Positions 1-8,716 are shown, numbered from the stretch's first letter. The stretch is DNA of 64,000 bases from Clostridia bacterium (GCA_017512985.1 JAFWEJ010000012.1:1-64000); one strand, 5' to 3'. A program made the numbers and translations. Notes: a model not told the origin generated them from the sequence alone.

Positions 1-320
1 CCGAACGCTGATTATATTATATTCAAAGATCAAAGAAAGTCAAACTTAAGATTGGCCGATTTACTCCGTTATCCGGCGACTGTATGCTTTTTGTCCCTCT
101 TAGTCTGTTTTCCTGAGAATTTCTGGATAATTCATTGTATTGCTAAAGATTTTCATTTGCGGATTTTTTGTCTCCAAAATCAATGCTCTGAATTTTCTGC
201 ATAGATATATCCAGGATTTTTGAATATTTAACTGTCAGTTGAAAGACAAATCCTTTTTAAATATCCAGAAGCATGAATCCTTGATTCTTCTCCTCGATCA
301 GCAAAAAAGATTTGCTACCA

Positions 321-548
321 AAAAGCGCTGAACCCTTGTGTTTTCAATGAATTTCTGATTGATCGGCACTTTCATTGACTACTCCTCCTCCATAGAATCG
401 TAGTAGTAATCACTCTGTTGCCGAACAAAGTCAACTATAAACCTTATCCGGCTGGCACTGATCAATCTGCTAAGCCGATAAAGCCGGAACATATTCACTT
501 GATCAATAATATGATTTACTACTGAAAAAGCGCCGAACCCTTGTTTTT
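321..548. repeat. Pair of imperfect ~24-bp direct repeats
   Basis: The segments 321-344 and 526-548 share AAAAGCGC, a single variable base, then GAACCCTTG and a T-rich tail. They lie about 205 bases apart in non-coding DNA. A similar GAACGCTG fragment opens the window. No terminal inverted repeats or transposase are visible around them. Confidence 0.55.
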
Positions 549-642
549 AAAAGGCCAGCGTTTTTTCATATAGTGTTGATTTTCATATTTTCGGCAAAAT
601 ATCACCAGTAGTAGTAAAACAGTAGTAATATCCTTTTTACCT

Positions 643-672
643 GCCGCGTTTTGCAGCGTTTTGCCGCGTTTT
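643..672. repeat. Three tandem 10-bp units
   Basis: Three adjacent decamers read GCCGCGTTTT, GCAGCGTTTT and GCCGCGTTTT at 643-652, 653-662 and 663-672. They lie in the AT-rich non-coding stretch downstream of the AAA_14 ATPase gene. No function is apparent. Confidence 0.7.
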
Positions 673-805
673 ATTGGCGTCCTGCCAACCCCTTAGTCAG
701 TAGTGCCGTGGCAAATGAAAAGTACTTTGATTTCCCTGTTCATACTGTTCGTCAAGGTTTCCCTTCAAAAATAATATTCATAAGATCCGGAATATACTTA
801 TTTGT

Positions 806-1981
806 TCAGATTAAAGCTGCAAATGTTCCCCAGTCTTTCCACGAAACATAAGTTGTATCATTAATCGTCATCGTAACATCACCCAGATAAAACACGGCGC
901 TTTTGGCTTCATGATCTTTCCTGAGTTCCAGATACTTCCTTGTATTGACTGAAAGCTTTTTTTCTGTCGCACTTGCACTTTTGATCTCGATTGCAAATGT
1001 ATGCTTCCAGTCAGCAATCATATCCACCTCAAATCCATGATCGTCCCGGAAAAATGTAAGATTCGGCTTTCTTCCCTCATTCATTCGTTGTTTCATCAGT
1101 TCCGAAACAGCGAACGTTTCAACAACAGCCCCTTTATGGCGGCTCAGGAGCAGATCCTCTTTGGTCTCAAGGCGAAGCAGATGGCAGAGCAGTCCGGAAT
1201 CCACAAAATACAACTTTGGCGTCTTTACAACCGTTTTACCAAGATTGTTCGAATCCGGTTCCAGGAAATGGATAATAAACGATTTTTCCAGAATGGACAG
1301 CCAGGACTTGATCGTTGGCGCTGATACTCCAACTGATCCGGCAATGCTCTCCATGGATAGCAGCTGTCCGCTGTGAACAGCGCAAACCTGAATAAACTTC
1401 CTGAATGTTGCCAGATTGCTCGGATTGATCAGCTCCCTTACATCTCTTTCCAGATAGGTATCGATATAGCTTTCAAACCAGTCATACGGAATAAAATGCT
1501 TTTCCGGATCATGCAGCGGAGGATACATTCCGAGATGAATCAGACGATACGCGTCTTCTCCCCGGAGATCTGCACACATCAGTTCCGGAAGGGAGAACGG
1601 CAGCAGATTCAAAAAGGCCGCTCGCCCTGCCATGCTGTCAGACATATTCTGTTTCAGCTTGAACTGGCTTGAGCCCGTCAGAACGAACTTACCCGGCTCC
1701 CATTTGTTCCGGTCCACCAACAGTTTCAGCGCATCGAATATTTCCGGGACTTTCTGCGCTTCATCAAGAATCGCTCCGTTCGGAAAAGCCGTCAGAAAAT
1801 CAACCGCATTCGATGAGGCCAAATCTCTCATGGACCTGTCATCGAAGGAGATATACTTTTTATCCGGAAATGCACTTGTTGCAAGTGTGGTTTTTCCGCT
1901 CTGCCGGGGACCTGTTATTCCCACCACCGGGAATTGAGCGCATAATCTCAATAATGTATCTTTCGCTTTACGGCTGATCAT
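806..1981 (-). CDS. AAA_14 / DUF4143 family ATPase
   Basis: This is a predicted P-loop ATPase of the AAA_14 plus DUF4143 type, 391 residues, common in gut bacteria and of unsettled role. Seen: Walker A GPRQSGKTT near residues 24-32, Walker B AILDEAQK near 70, a sensor-like FVLTGSS, and near the C-terminus a GFEVDMI...FAIEIKSA arrangement that fits the restriction-endonuclease-like fold reported for DUF4143. The start at 1981 is chosen because GAGGAG lies seven bases upstream; a longer frame reaching 2038 lacks such support. Three 15-bp direct repeats lie just upstream. The family often sits in variable regions, and the AT-rich flank fits that. Substrate and partner are unknown. Confidence 0.88.
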   Translation of the reverse strand: MISRKAKDTLLRLCAQFPVVGITGPRQSGKTTLATSAFPDKKYISFDDRSMRDLASSNAVDFLTAFPNGAILDEAQKVPEIFDALKLLVDRNKWEPGKFVLTGSSQFKLKQNMSDSMAGRAAFLNLLPFSLPELMCADLRGEDAYRLIHLGMYPPLHDPEKHFIPYDWFESYIDTYLERDVRELINPSNLATFRKFIQVCAVHSGQLLSMESIAGSVGVSAPTIKSWLSILEKSFIIHFLEPDSNNLGKTVVKTPKLYFVDSGLLCHLLRLETKEDLLLSRHKGAVVETFAVSELMKQRMNEGRKPNLTFFRDDHGFEVDMIADWKHTFAIEIKSASATEKKLSVNTRKYLELRKDHEAKSAVFYLGDVTMTINDTTYVSWKDWGTFAALI

Positions 1982-2018
1982 CCTTTTTCTCCTCAGGTGT
2001 TGCCCAATCGATCGAATT

Positions 2019-2078
2019 CGGAAAATCCAAAGTTTCACTCCGGATATTCTAAAGTTTACTATGCGGATAATCTAAAGT
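2019..2078. repeat. Three 15-bp direct repeats upstream of the AAA_14 ATPase gene
   Basis: Copies at 2019-2033, 2041-2055 and 2064-2078 follow CGGAwAwTCyAAAGT. They repeat every 22-23 bases, about two helical turns, and end some 40 bases before the ATPase start. The phased spacing suggests a protein-binding array, perhaps an operator; this is inferred. A 23-codon minus-strand frame (2059-2130, TTG start, AAGGAAG upstream) overlaps the third copy and is unproven. Confidence 0.7.
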
Positions 2079-2291
2079 CAATCGGCTTTTCATGATCATC
2101 ATCATAAAGTTCCGGCCACAATTTATCCAAAGGTACTTCCTTTGAAACAATTATCCTTTATGACACTTCCTGTATTTTGAGCATACCATTACAAACGCGA
2201 TATTTCCAACCTTTTTCCCTTTTGCAAAGCCTCGCAGGAAAACACCCGTCAGATCATTATACCGGCCAATGAATCCATTTCTGTTCATTAT

Positions 2292-3023
2292 TCACTGTTC
2301 CGTTTCATAGCCGAGAATATCGGCCACAGCGCTTTCGGGGTTTTGCAGAAACCTCACTGTTGTCCTGTAATGATCCGTATCCTGAAACCTGACGCTGTCA
2401 ATCCCGTTTTTCGTGATCTGATAAACCTCCGCGTCCGGAAAACACAGGAGCATCGGAGAATGCGTTGAAATGATAAACTGGCAATCCTGCGCAACCAGCT
2501 CGTCCATCCTCTGCATCAGCCGGATAATCCCCCTGGGCGACAGCGCCGCCTCCGGTTCGTCCAGGATATACAGCCCATTACTTCCGAACATGCCTTCAGC
2601 CAGCGCCAGGAAACTTTCCCCGTGGGACCTGTGATGAAGCGAACCGCCATAGTATCCTGCTATACCCAGCTCGTCAATGTTGGTCGCGACATTGTAGAAG
2701 CTTTCCGCCCGAAGAAAATATCCTCTCTTATGCTGGATCACCCCTCTGGCCACACGCAGATGAGTGTGCAATTCTGAATGCGTATCTGCCGTATGGAAAT
2801 TAAAATTCCGTGATCCGCCTTCCGGATTAAAGCCCTGGGAAATTGCCAGCGCCTCGATCAGCGTGGACTTCCCGGAACCGTTTTCCCCGACAAAGAAAGT
2901 CACCTGTTTGTGAAACTCTATTTTTCTCTCCGCAAGATGCTTCACCACCGGCAGCCGCGCCAGATAACTGTCTCCCGGAACAGGTTCCGGCAGTTCCATC
3001 CAGCGGATATAGAGATCCCTCAT
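2292..3023 (-). CDS. AAA family ATPase (SMC/ABC-like, COG3910-type)
   Basis: This is a stand-alone cytoplasmic ATPase of 243 residues with an ABC/SMC head. Seen: Walker A GENGSGKST at about residues 46-54, a signature-like SHGES at 133-137, Walker B YILDEPEAA at 152-160 and an H-loop ISTHSPM near 186. The length and motif order match the small predicted ATPases of the AAA_21/COG3910 group, whose roles are mostly unknown, some being parts of defence or transport modules. The start at 3023 has GAAGGAGAG upstream. It follows the small double-glycine peptide gene by about 100 bases on the same strand and may belong to the same transcript. It has no membrane segment. Confidence 0.85.
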   Translation of the reverse strand: MRDLYIRWMELPEPVPGDSYLARLPVVKHLAERKIEFHKQVTFFVGENGSGKSTLIEALAISQGFNPEGGSRNFNFHTADTHSELHTHLRVARGVIQHKRGYFLRAESFYNVATNIDELGIAGYYGGSLHHRSHGESFLALAEGMFGSNGLYILDEPEAALSPRGIIRLMQRMDELVAQDCQFIISTHSPMLLCFPDAEVYQITKNGIDSVRFQDTDHYRTTVRFLQNPESAVADILGYETEQ

Positions 3024-3125
3024 CGGTTTTTCTCTCCTTCGGTTTTCCTTGTAAAACGAAACGGAGGGACGGTCTTTTTCGTTTCGCTGCCAAATCGCTC
3101 CGGCATCAAAACAGTGTGAATCCTT

Positions 3126-3383
3126 TCATTGAATCACCCATCTGATGCCGCGGCAATCGCAGGTGAATTCCGTGTCGCTGATTTTCCCCAGGACCTTCGT
3201 ATGCGCCTGCTTGTTATAATTCGGGCACATGCCGGACCTGAGGCAACGGATTGTCCCCCTGTCCGTCTCATGTTTTTCCTTCAGCGCCATGACGGTATAG
3301 CTGATTCCCCCGCCTGCTCCTCCGACCGCCCGGCTCAGTTCTTCCAGGTTCAGTTCTTTCTTTTCGGTTTTCCTGTTATCCAT
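3126..3383 (-). CDS. Small peptide with double-glycine-type leader, Cys-rich C-terminus
   Basis: This is an 85-residue product. Residues 10-24 read LNLEELSRAVGGAGG, which fits the double-glycine leader of bacteriocins and other peptides exported by C39-peptidase ABC transporters. The rest, if cleaved after GG, carries four cysteines (a Cys-X6-Cys pair, then a Cys-X-Cys) in a hydrophilic peptide. The start is set by GGAGGGGG nine to ten bases upstream, inside the end of the preceding gene, only four bases past its stop, so it is translated with the GGDEF/EAL gene. No C39 transporter or maturase is visible in the window. It may be a bacteriocin, a signal peptide or a RiPP precursor. The leader is seen; the function is inferred. 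Confidence 0.7.
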   Translation of the reverse strand: MDNRKTEKKELNLEELSRAVGGAGGGISYTVMALKEKHETDRGTIRCLRSGMCPNYNKQAHTKVLGKISDTEFTCDCRGIRWVIQ

Positions 3384-3387
3384 TGTG

Positions 3388-6300
3388 TTATACCCCCTCC
3401 GTTTTCCCCTGTAACGCGGTTCCGTTAACGCTGACGCCGAGGATGATTCTGTTCGTTCCCTGAAGGCGCATGATATTCAGGGTAACCGGCATCGGCGTAC
3501 CGGTATCGATCAGCCGGTATGCGGCCGAGATCCGGCCGTGCTCTTCAAGGCCTTTGGTGATGTTTTCCCTCGTGAACCAGCTCAGGAATTCCTCCCTGTC
3601 CCCTTCAAAGATCCGTTTTGCGGCATCCCGCTTTACCGCCTTAAAGAAATCCGTTCCGTGGCGCTCGACTGCCAGGTCATCCTGGCCTTCAGGGGCAGCA
3701 TATTCAATGAACTTATCCGTATCCAGGTCAACCACATAAATGTTGTAATAGTCCGCTGCCAGTGCCCGCACAATATCCGCATATGATTCTTCTTCCGACG
3801 GGTCTGTGATGGAAAGGACAGCAACCGCGATCGCGATCTCCCCGCTGACCGGATTGATTCCGATCATACGGGTAAAGGAATGAACGACAGAACCGTCCGG
3901 CATCTTCTCGTCGTAGAAAGCCCGGCTGCCGTGCTCTTTGCATTTCTTTACGGCATTTTTCATGAAACCGTCACCGTACCGGACAAAGTTCTGGCTTTCC
4001 TCCAGAATGTCTATGCTGAAATACCGCCTGATGAATTCACGGTACGGGCGGTTGCTGCGCGCGAACCGGGCCATATCGCCCTTAACCTCAATGATGCCCA
4101 TCGGGATGGACGTGAAGGTGCTCTGGAGTGAATAACTGTCCAGGCTGCCAATCACATCCAGGTCGTTCAGGTTGATGCGGCCGATGGTCTCAAAGTACCC
4201 GGCAGCGGTCGGGTCCTCGACGTCAATCCGGCGTCCTTTTTCAAACCTGTCAAGAATCTGCTCATAGGGAATTGGTCTGAAGAAATAGAAGCCCTGCAGC
4301 TTGGAACAGCCGATCTCCTGCAGGAAGCGGACCTGTTCCTCCGTCTCCACGCCTTCGCAGATCGTATCAACCCCGAGGGAAACCGCCATCCTCATCAGGT
4401 CCGTCAGGATGATCTTCCCTTCCTTCCCCTCATCCAGTTTCTTCATAAAGCTCATGTCAAACTTGATCAGGTCAAACCGGATGCTCTGAAGCACGTCAAG
4501 GGAGGAATAGCCGCTTCCGAAATCGTCCATCCATACAGGGAATCCGAGTTCGCGGAACTGGTCGACCTTCCCTTTCATATAATTGAAATCACTTCCGATC
4601 ATGCTTTCAGTGATTTCAATGGTGATCATATTGCGGGCTTCTCCCGAATCGTCCACCCGGCGCCTGATTTCCTCCACGATATCACAGGCGTCAAAATCGG
4701 ATCTGGAGAGGTTTATGGAAACCGGCACCGCATTCATTCCCGCTTCCCGCTGACGGCGGATCTTTTCCAGCACCTGTTCCAGTACATAAAGGTCCAGTTT
4801 ATAGATCAGCCCGGAGGATTCCAGGTGGGGAATAAATTCCGCGGGGGAAATCAGGCCCTTCTCCGGGTCGATCCACCTGGCCAGCGCTTCCTCATCGCAT
4901 ATTTTCCTGTTTACCGCCCGAACAATCGGCTGATAATAAACCTGAATCCATTTTTCCGAAATCGCCTTGTCCAGATTCGTCTGGATATACCGGCGTTTCT
5001 CGATCATATCACGGATATCGGTGCTGTAATGGCAGAAGCCTGATTCGTTGGAAATCGGAAGCATATCGCAGGCAATCTTGGCCCTGTCGTATGCCGTACC
5101 GGGTGAAACATCCTCCATCTCCATCGAATAGATTCCCACTCTGATGGGAAGGTGTTTCTCCATCTGTTTGATTTCCCTGAAGAAATGATTCAGCTTGTCC
5201 TCCAGTTTGTCCGTTTCCGCAACGGCAGCAAACCGGTCCGCCCCGCTCCGGCAGCAGTTTTCTTTTTCAAAGAGCCGGACCAGATGGCCTGAAAAGGCCT
5301 TCAGCAGCAGGTCGCCTTCCGCGAACCCGTATTTCTGGTTGTAGTCCTTCATTCCGTTCAGGTCGAAATAAAGAAGCGCACAGGTCTTCCCTTCGCCGGC
5401 CAGGCGTTTCTTCAGCTCATCACACCTGCTGAAGAAACCGGACAGGTTCTGAAGGCCTGTCAGGGAGTCATAACTGATTGCATACAGGATGCTGTCCTCC
5501 GGCCGGATGCCGGCGCGCCTTTCATGCCTTCTCTCCGCCAGCAGCCCGGCTTCATGGCGCCGCTGCTTATTCGTATACATCGCATGGTCGACCGCTTCAA
5601 GGAACTGGTCCGCCGTCGGCTGATTAAAGATCGCGTGTCCCAGAGACAGGCTGATCCGGTAAGGCCGGTGGGAATTCCTGTTGAATTCAGCCACCGCGTC
5701 CAGGAGCTGTTTCTCCGCCTCCCTGATCTCTTCCTCCCGGTCCGTGGTCAGCAGCAGGATAAACTCGTCGCCGGCAAACCGGATGGCAATACTGCCCTCC
5801 GGCCTGGATTCCGTCAGGATTTCCGCCACGTCGCGCAGCGCTTCATCCCCCTGGGAATGCCCGTACCGGTCGTTGATCTCCTTGAAATAATCCAGGTCGA
5901 CCATAATTCCGCTGTGTCCTGTCCATGAGCCGATAATATGGTCCAGGTAATTCCGGTTGTACGCGCCGGTCAGCGCGTCCCGGTAGGTCAGTTCGTTCTG
6001 CATGCTCATATACAGGGCCGCAAGACCAATGGCTGTCGTGCACCATCCCAGGGAAACGCCGTAGATCAGCGTCTGGAGAATGATGCCGATAAACAGCGGA
6101 GTCAGGAAGGTCCAGATCGGGAAGAATATGGGATTCTTATGGCAGCGCCTGTAACGGTATACTTCCAGGGCGCTGTTCAGTACGATCAGGATGGGAAGCA
6201 CAAACAAAATATATGCGGTGGGTTCCCTGGCGTAGATATTGCCCTTGCTGATAGTGAAGAAATACTTTCCGAAGATGTTGCCCAGGACCGCAATCCAGCA

Positions 6301-6648
6301 GATCACGAGCAGGATCAGCTGGGGCCGGTAGACGGTTGTCAGGCGCCTGGCTTTCCGGTGCAGGTGATAATCCGTATATAAGAGCCAGAGGACCGAGAAG
6401 GTTGGATTTGCCAGATAAGTCCATGTATTGGAAACCCATGCCATGATCCGCCCGAACAGGGATGTATTGCCGTTCACCAGGAACGAAGTCATTTCCATAA
6501 GGCAGCAGCTTGCCAGGACAATAAGCATCACCGTCAGCATCCAGGAATCCAGGTCCCTGCGCTTCCGGGCCATATGGCTGCTGTACAGCACCAGCATTGT
6601 CAGGACAATGCCGATACAGTTTGTGATCACAATTGATTGCAAATTCAC
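3388..6648 (-). CDS. Multi-TM GGDEF-GGDEF-EAL cyclic-di-GMP protein
   Basis: This is a c-di-GMP turnover enzyme of about 1086 residues in the membrane. The N-terminal ~215 residues hold six to seven hydrophobic helices. The first GGDEF domain carries AGDEF at about 292-296, a variant seen in active cyclases, with no clear RxxD inhibitory site. The second has GADRF at about 469-473 and is probably inactive. The EAL domain appears intact: EALARW near 587, then NLSRSD, EITES, DDFGSGYSSL, an active-site Lys in LIKFD, EGVETEEQ and QGFYFF. About 250 residues of PAS-like character follow. I chose the GTG at 6648 because AAAGGGG precedes it and the frame upstream is of poor quality. The net activity is likely phosphodiesterase or dual. 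The small double-glycine peptide gene follows at once. Confidence 0.88.
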   Translation of the reverse strand: MNLQSIVITNCIGIVLTMLVLYSSHMARKRRDLDSWMLTVMLIVLASCCLMEMTSFLVNGNTSLFGRIMAWVSNTWTYLANPTFSVLWLLYTDYHLHRKARRLTTVYRPQLILLVICWIAVLGNIFGKYFFTISKGNIYAREPTAYILFVLPILIVLNSALEVYRYRRCHKNPIFFPIWTFLTPLFIGIILQTLIYGVSLGWCTTAIGLAALYMSMQNELTYRDALTGAYNRNYLDHIIGSWTGHSGIMVDLDYFKEINDRYGHSQGDEALRDVAEILTESRPEGSIAIRFAGDEFILLLTTDREEEIREAEKQLLDAVAEFNRNSHRPYRISLSLGHAIFNQPTADQFLEAVDHAMYTNKQRRHEAGLLAERRHERRAGIRPEDSILYAISYDSLTGLQNLSGFFSRCDELKKRLAGEGKTCALLYFDLNGMKDYNQKYGFAEGDLLLKAFSGHLVRLFEKENCCRSGADRFAAVAETDKLEDKLNHFFREIKQMEKHLPIRVGIYSMEMEDVSPGTAYDRAKIACDMLPISNESGFCHYSTDIRDMIEKRRYIQTNLDKAISEKWIQVYYQPIVRAVNRKICDEEALARWIDPEKGLISPAEFIPHLESSGLIYKLDLYVLEQVLEKIRRQREAGMNAVPVSINLSRSDFDACDIVEEIRRRVDDSGEARNMITIEITESMIGSDFNYMKGKVDQFRELGFPVWMDDFGSGYSSLDVLQSIRFDLIKFDMSFMKKLDEGKEGKIILTDLMRMAVSLGVDTICEGVETEEQVRFLQEIGCSKLQGFYFFRPIPYEQILDRFEKGRRIDVEDPTAAGYFETIGRINLNDLDVIGSLDSYSLQSTFTSIPMGIIEVKGDMARFARSNRPYREFIRRYFSIDILEESQNFVRYGDGFMKNAVKKCKEHGSRAFYDEKMPDGSVVHSFTRMIGINPVSGEIAIAVAVLSITDPSEEESYADIVRALAADYYNIYVVDLDTDKFIEYAAPEGQDDLAVERHGTDFFKAVKRDAAKRIFEGDREEFLSWFTRENITKGLEEHGRISAAYRLIDTGTPMPVTLNIMRLQGTNRIILGVSVNGTALQGKTEGV

Positions 6649-6745
6649 TGCGTCTGCCCCTTTGTCCTCTTCGTTGTTTTGTCGGTCAGGAAAGCTTCGT
6701 TTTTTCACAGCCGGTCCCGCATCACCGTTAAAACCGCGGCGCCGG

Positions 6746-7141
6746 TCAGTATTCTCTTGCCTGCAGCCTGAGACAGGCTTTTGCATCGGATGCCGTGGCG
6801 TCTGTTCCCCGGAAGCGTACTTTTAAATATCCGATATTGCCTGACAGGATAAACCGCCGTCTGTCTCCGTCGGCGGAGCAAAGAATCGCTGAACTGGCAA
6901 AAGTGGAGGCCGGGATATGTTTCCACCTGTCGTCGTCAATCCCCCAGGACGCCCACAGCCGCATCGCATCCGCCGCGGCACCGTTTTCAAAGGAGGCCGC
7001 CAGCGCGTCCCGACCGACATCCCCCGTCGTAAGGCTGACCCCCCGGCATATCGCTGACGCGGCCGTCTTCCAGGACATCAATCTGTATTTCAATCGGAAA
7101 AGGAAAACCGAACAGCGCGCGCAGCCTTATTATTCCCCCAT
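6746..7141 (-). pseudogene. Small hypothetical gene broken by a frameshift at a G6 run
   Basis: Two frames make one sensible protein if joined. The first reads IEIQIDVLEDGRVSDMPG and enters the run of six C (plus strand) at 7039-7044. In the next frame it continues VSLTTGDVGRDALAA through a well-formed C-terminal half ending at 6746. Removing one base of the run restores a single frame. The N-terminus is unclear: the ATG at 7141 is out of frame by another homopolymer and lies only ~10 bases from the expected transcription start. A promoter sits at 7159-7187 and the c-di-GMP gene begins ~100 bases downstream. I recognise no family. It could be a true pseudogene, a phase-variable tract or a base-calling error. 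Confidence 0.45.
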
Positions 7142-7158
7142 TTTTTTCTGTATGTTTC

Positions 7159-7187
7159 TTTATAGCATTTTTCCGCAAGATTATCAA
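7159..7187 (-). promoter_or_regulatory. Sigma-A-type promoter
   Basis: On the minus strand TTGATA (7182-7187) and TATAAA (7159-7164) are separated by exactly 17 bases. It faces the frameshifted gene and the c-di-GMP protein gene and is divergent from idi. Confidence 0.65.
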
Positions 7188-7247
7188 CCGTCTGAGGGTT
7201 TTCATCCCGGCCAAAGCAGGAACTTTCCTGTGAACGGCAGTTGAGAT

Positions 7248-7275
7248 GGACTTTCTTTTCCGCTTCCCGTATAAT
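7248..7275 (+). promoter_or_regulatory. Promoter for idi
   Basis: A perfect TATAAT lies at 7270-7275, about 80 bases before the idi start. The -35 region is weak (GGACTT at 7248-7253, 16-base spacer). Confidence 0.55.
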
Positions 7276-7353
7276 ACAGGAAGATTGAATTTGGTCAGAA
7301 ATAAAAACCGGGCTGGCAGCGCCGTGCCCGCAGCAGAGAAGGGGAAACGCAGC

Positions 7354-7872
7354 ATGAATCGGGAAAATGATCTGATCCTGGTGGATCTGGATGACCGGGA
7401 GATCGGATACGGGGAAAAAACGGAAGTACACCGGAAAGGCCTGCTGCACAGGGCTTTTTCCGTGTTCCTGTTTCACGGGGACCGCCTCCTGATCCAGCAG
7501 CGGGCCGCGGGAAAATACCACTGCGCGGGCCTGTGGGCAAACACCTGCTGTTCCCATCCGCGTGCGGGGCAGTCATTGGAGGACGCCGCCGCGCAGCGCC
7601 TGACGGAGGAATGCGGAATCGCCCGGGTCCCTTTGCGGGAAGCCGGCAGCTTTGTTTACCGGGCCATATTTCAGAACGGACTGACGGAATACGAACTGGA
7701 CCATGTTTTTGTCGGGGAATATGGCGGCGCCTTCTCTCCGGACCCGGATGAAATTGCCGAGCTTCGGTATGTTCCCCTGGCGGAACTGAAAGAGGATATG
7801 ATCGCAAGTCCGGAAAAATACGCGCCATGGTTTTTTACTGCAATCGGTATCGCGGAAGCAGGAAGGACATGA
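7354..7872 (+). CDS. idi: Isopentenyl-diphosphate delta-isomerase, type 1
   Basis: It interconverts isopentenyl and dimethylallyl diphosphate in isoprenoid synthesis, in the cytoplasm, with a divalent metal. The 172-residue Nudix protein has the family hallmarks: NTCCSHP with the catalytic Cys, a Nudix-like segment SLEDAAAQRLTEECGI, and YELDHVF with the catalytic Glu. The length matches type 1 Idi (~180). The start at 7354 is preceded by GAAGGGG at good spacing; the frame extends upstream but into the promoter. It stands alone with its own promoter and a strong downstream hairpin. Many Clostridia carry the unrelated type 2 enzyme or none, so a type 1 copy is mildly notable. Confidence 0.92.
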   Translation: MNRENDLILVDLDDREIGYGEKTEVHRKGLLHRAFSVFLFHGDRLLIQQRAAGKYHCAGLWANTCCSHPRAGQSLEDAAAQRLTEECGIARVPLREAGSFVYRAIFQNGLTEYELDHVFVGEYGGAFSPDPDEIAELRYVPLAELKEDMIASPEKYAPWFFTAIGIAEAGRT

Positions 7873-7873
7873 A

Positions 7874-7905
7874 AAAACCGGCCGGATTTTAATCCAGCCG
7901 GTTTT
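7874..7905. terminator. Bidirectional terminator after idi
   Basis: The near-perfect stem AAAACCGGC-GGATT / AATCC-GCCGGTTTT has one mismatch and T/A runs on both sides. It lies two bases after the idi stop and downstream of the converging DUF6273 gene. Confidence 0.8.
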
Positions 7906-7969
7906 CATCTGCCGCAGCCTCCACGAATGATGTAAGATGGGCACTGCACTGCTGATTGTCCGATTGTAA

Positions 7970-8716
7970 TCAATTCCCGCTGGCCAGCGCGGAAGTGCGG
8001 ACCCAGAGAGCCGGGCGTACACAAAACTTCGACTCCGCCACATACGATCCGTCCTGCCGGATATCTCCTGTATAATTGCAATACGCGGCATAGTGCCCGA
8101 TTTTTCCGGGAGAACGCAGCCACCAGATACTGACGCCGTCAACAAATGTGTCAACCTTTCTGGAATCATCGGAGTATGTACCCCATCTGCTGACCGCACC
8201 GGTATTCAGCGCATAGTCTGTTGGGCAGCATTTTCGGGATTCATCTGTTCTCAGGTATTTTTCGAGCTCGCCTACACTCAGGAGAAAAACGAGGTCTGTC
8301 GTATCATTCCCTCCGGATACCGTTAAGCCGTTTCCCACGAAATCCGGAGTGGAAACAAGAGTCGGCAGTATCGCCCGCTTCTCTTCCGCCGAGAATGCGT
8401 CGTCCAGGAAAACGCCGTTCAGCCAGGCCCGAAGGCTGCATGTCTCCCAGGTCACCTCATAGAGAAAATGTTCATCACTGTTGTAGGCCATACCGACAAG
8501 CGGCTGTTCCGCCAGAAGCAGGGCTTTGTCTCCCTCCACGGCCAGCACCTTCCAGGAAACCGGTTCCGGATCCGCCGGTTCTGTCGTTGTCTTCATATGC
8601 TGCCAGTATTTTCCAAAGATTACCGTATTCCCCGCGGATACGCCGGCCTCCGCCAGGGAAGCGATGCAAACCATGAGCATGACCAGGGCCAGGAAGCCCG
8701 CTGCCTGTTTACGCAT
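7970..8716 (-). CDS. Secreted DUF6273-type protein
   Basis: This is a 248-residue protein with an N-terminal signal peptide (hydrophobic core LALVMLMVCIASLAEA, residues 9-24) and a single exported domain. The patterns IFGKYWQ, PVSWKVLAVEGDKALLLAE, SLRAWLNGVFLDDAFS, WWLRSPG and FCVRPALWV are those of the DUF6273 domain, which is common in repeat in Clostridia surface proteins and has a lectin- or sulfatase-modifying-enzyme-like look; its biochemical role is unknown. The start has AAAGGAGTGGAG upstream. The gene lies 39 bases downstream of a six-TM vWA gene and is probably co-transcribed with it, so it may be the exported partner of that vWA protein. Confidence 0.8.
   Translation of the reverse strand: MRKQAAGFLALVMLMVCIASLAEAGVSAGNTVIFGKYWQHMKTTTEPADPEPVSWKVLAVEGDKALLLAEQPLVGMAYNSDEHFLYEVTWETCSLRAWLNGVFLDDAFSAEEKRAILPTLVSTPDFVGNGLTVSGGNDTTDLVFLLSVGELEKYLRTDESRKCCPTDYALNTGAVSRWGTYSDDSRKVDTFVDGVSIWWLRSPGKIGHYAAYCNYTGDIRQDGSYVAESKFCVRPALWVRTSALASGN

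Larger units (their letters stand above)
1..805. other. AT-rich, repeat-bearing region without a recognisable gene
   Basis: No open frame here looks like a conserved protein. The stretch is clearly more AT-rich than the rest of the window. It holds two imperfect copies of a ~24-base direct repeat (about 321-344 and 526-548, core GAACCCTTG), several TAGTAGTA runs (near 402 and 606-625) and three tandem 10-base units at 643-672. Read on the minus strand, tiny frames of 25-40 codons are present but none is convincing. It may be a scar of a mobile element or the edge of an accessory island; that is inference. Confidence 0.5.

Noticed and set aside
651-851. 66-codon plus-strand frame at the left end
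   Set aside because: It starts inside the 10-bp tandem repeats, lacks a ribosome site and overlaps the end of the AAA_14 gene.
2059-2130. 23-codon frame between the AAA_14 gene and the upstream ATPase
   Set aside because: It has a passable ribosome site but a TTG start, and it overlaps the 15-bp repeats; too short to support as a gene.
6649-6786. Upstream extension of the GGDEF/EAL protein
   Set aside because: The added residues are polar and unlike a signal or TM start; the GTG at 6648 has a ribosome site and begins just before the first TM helix.
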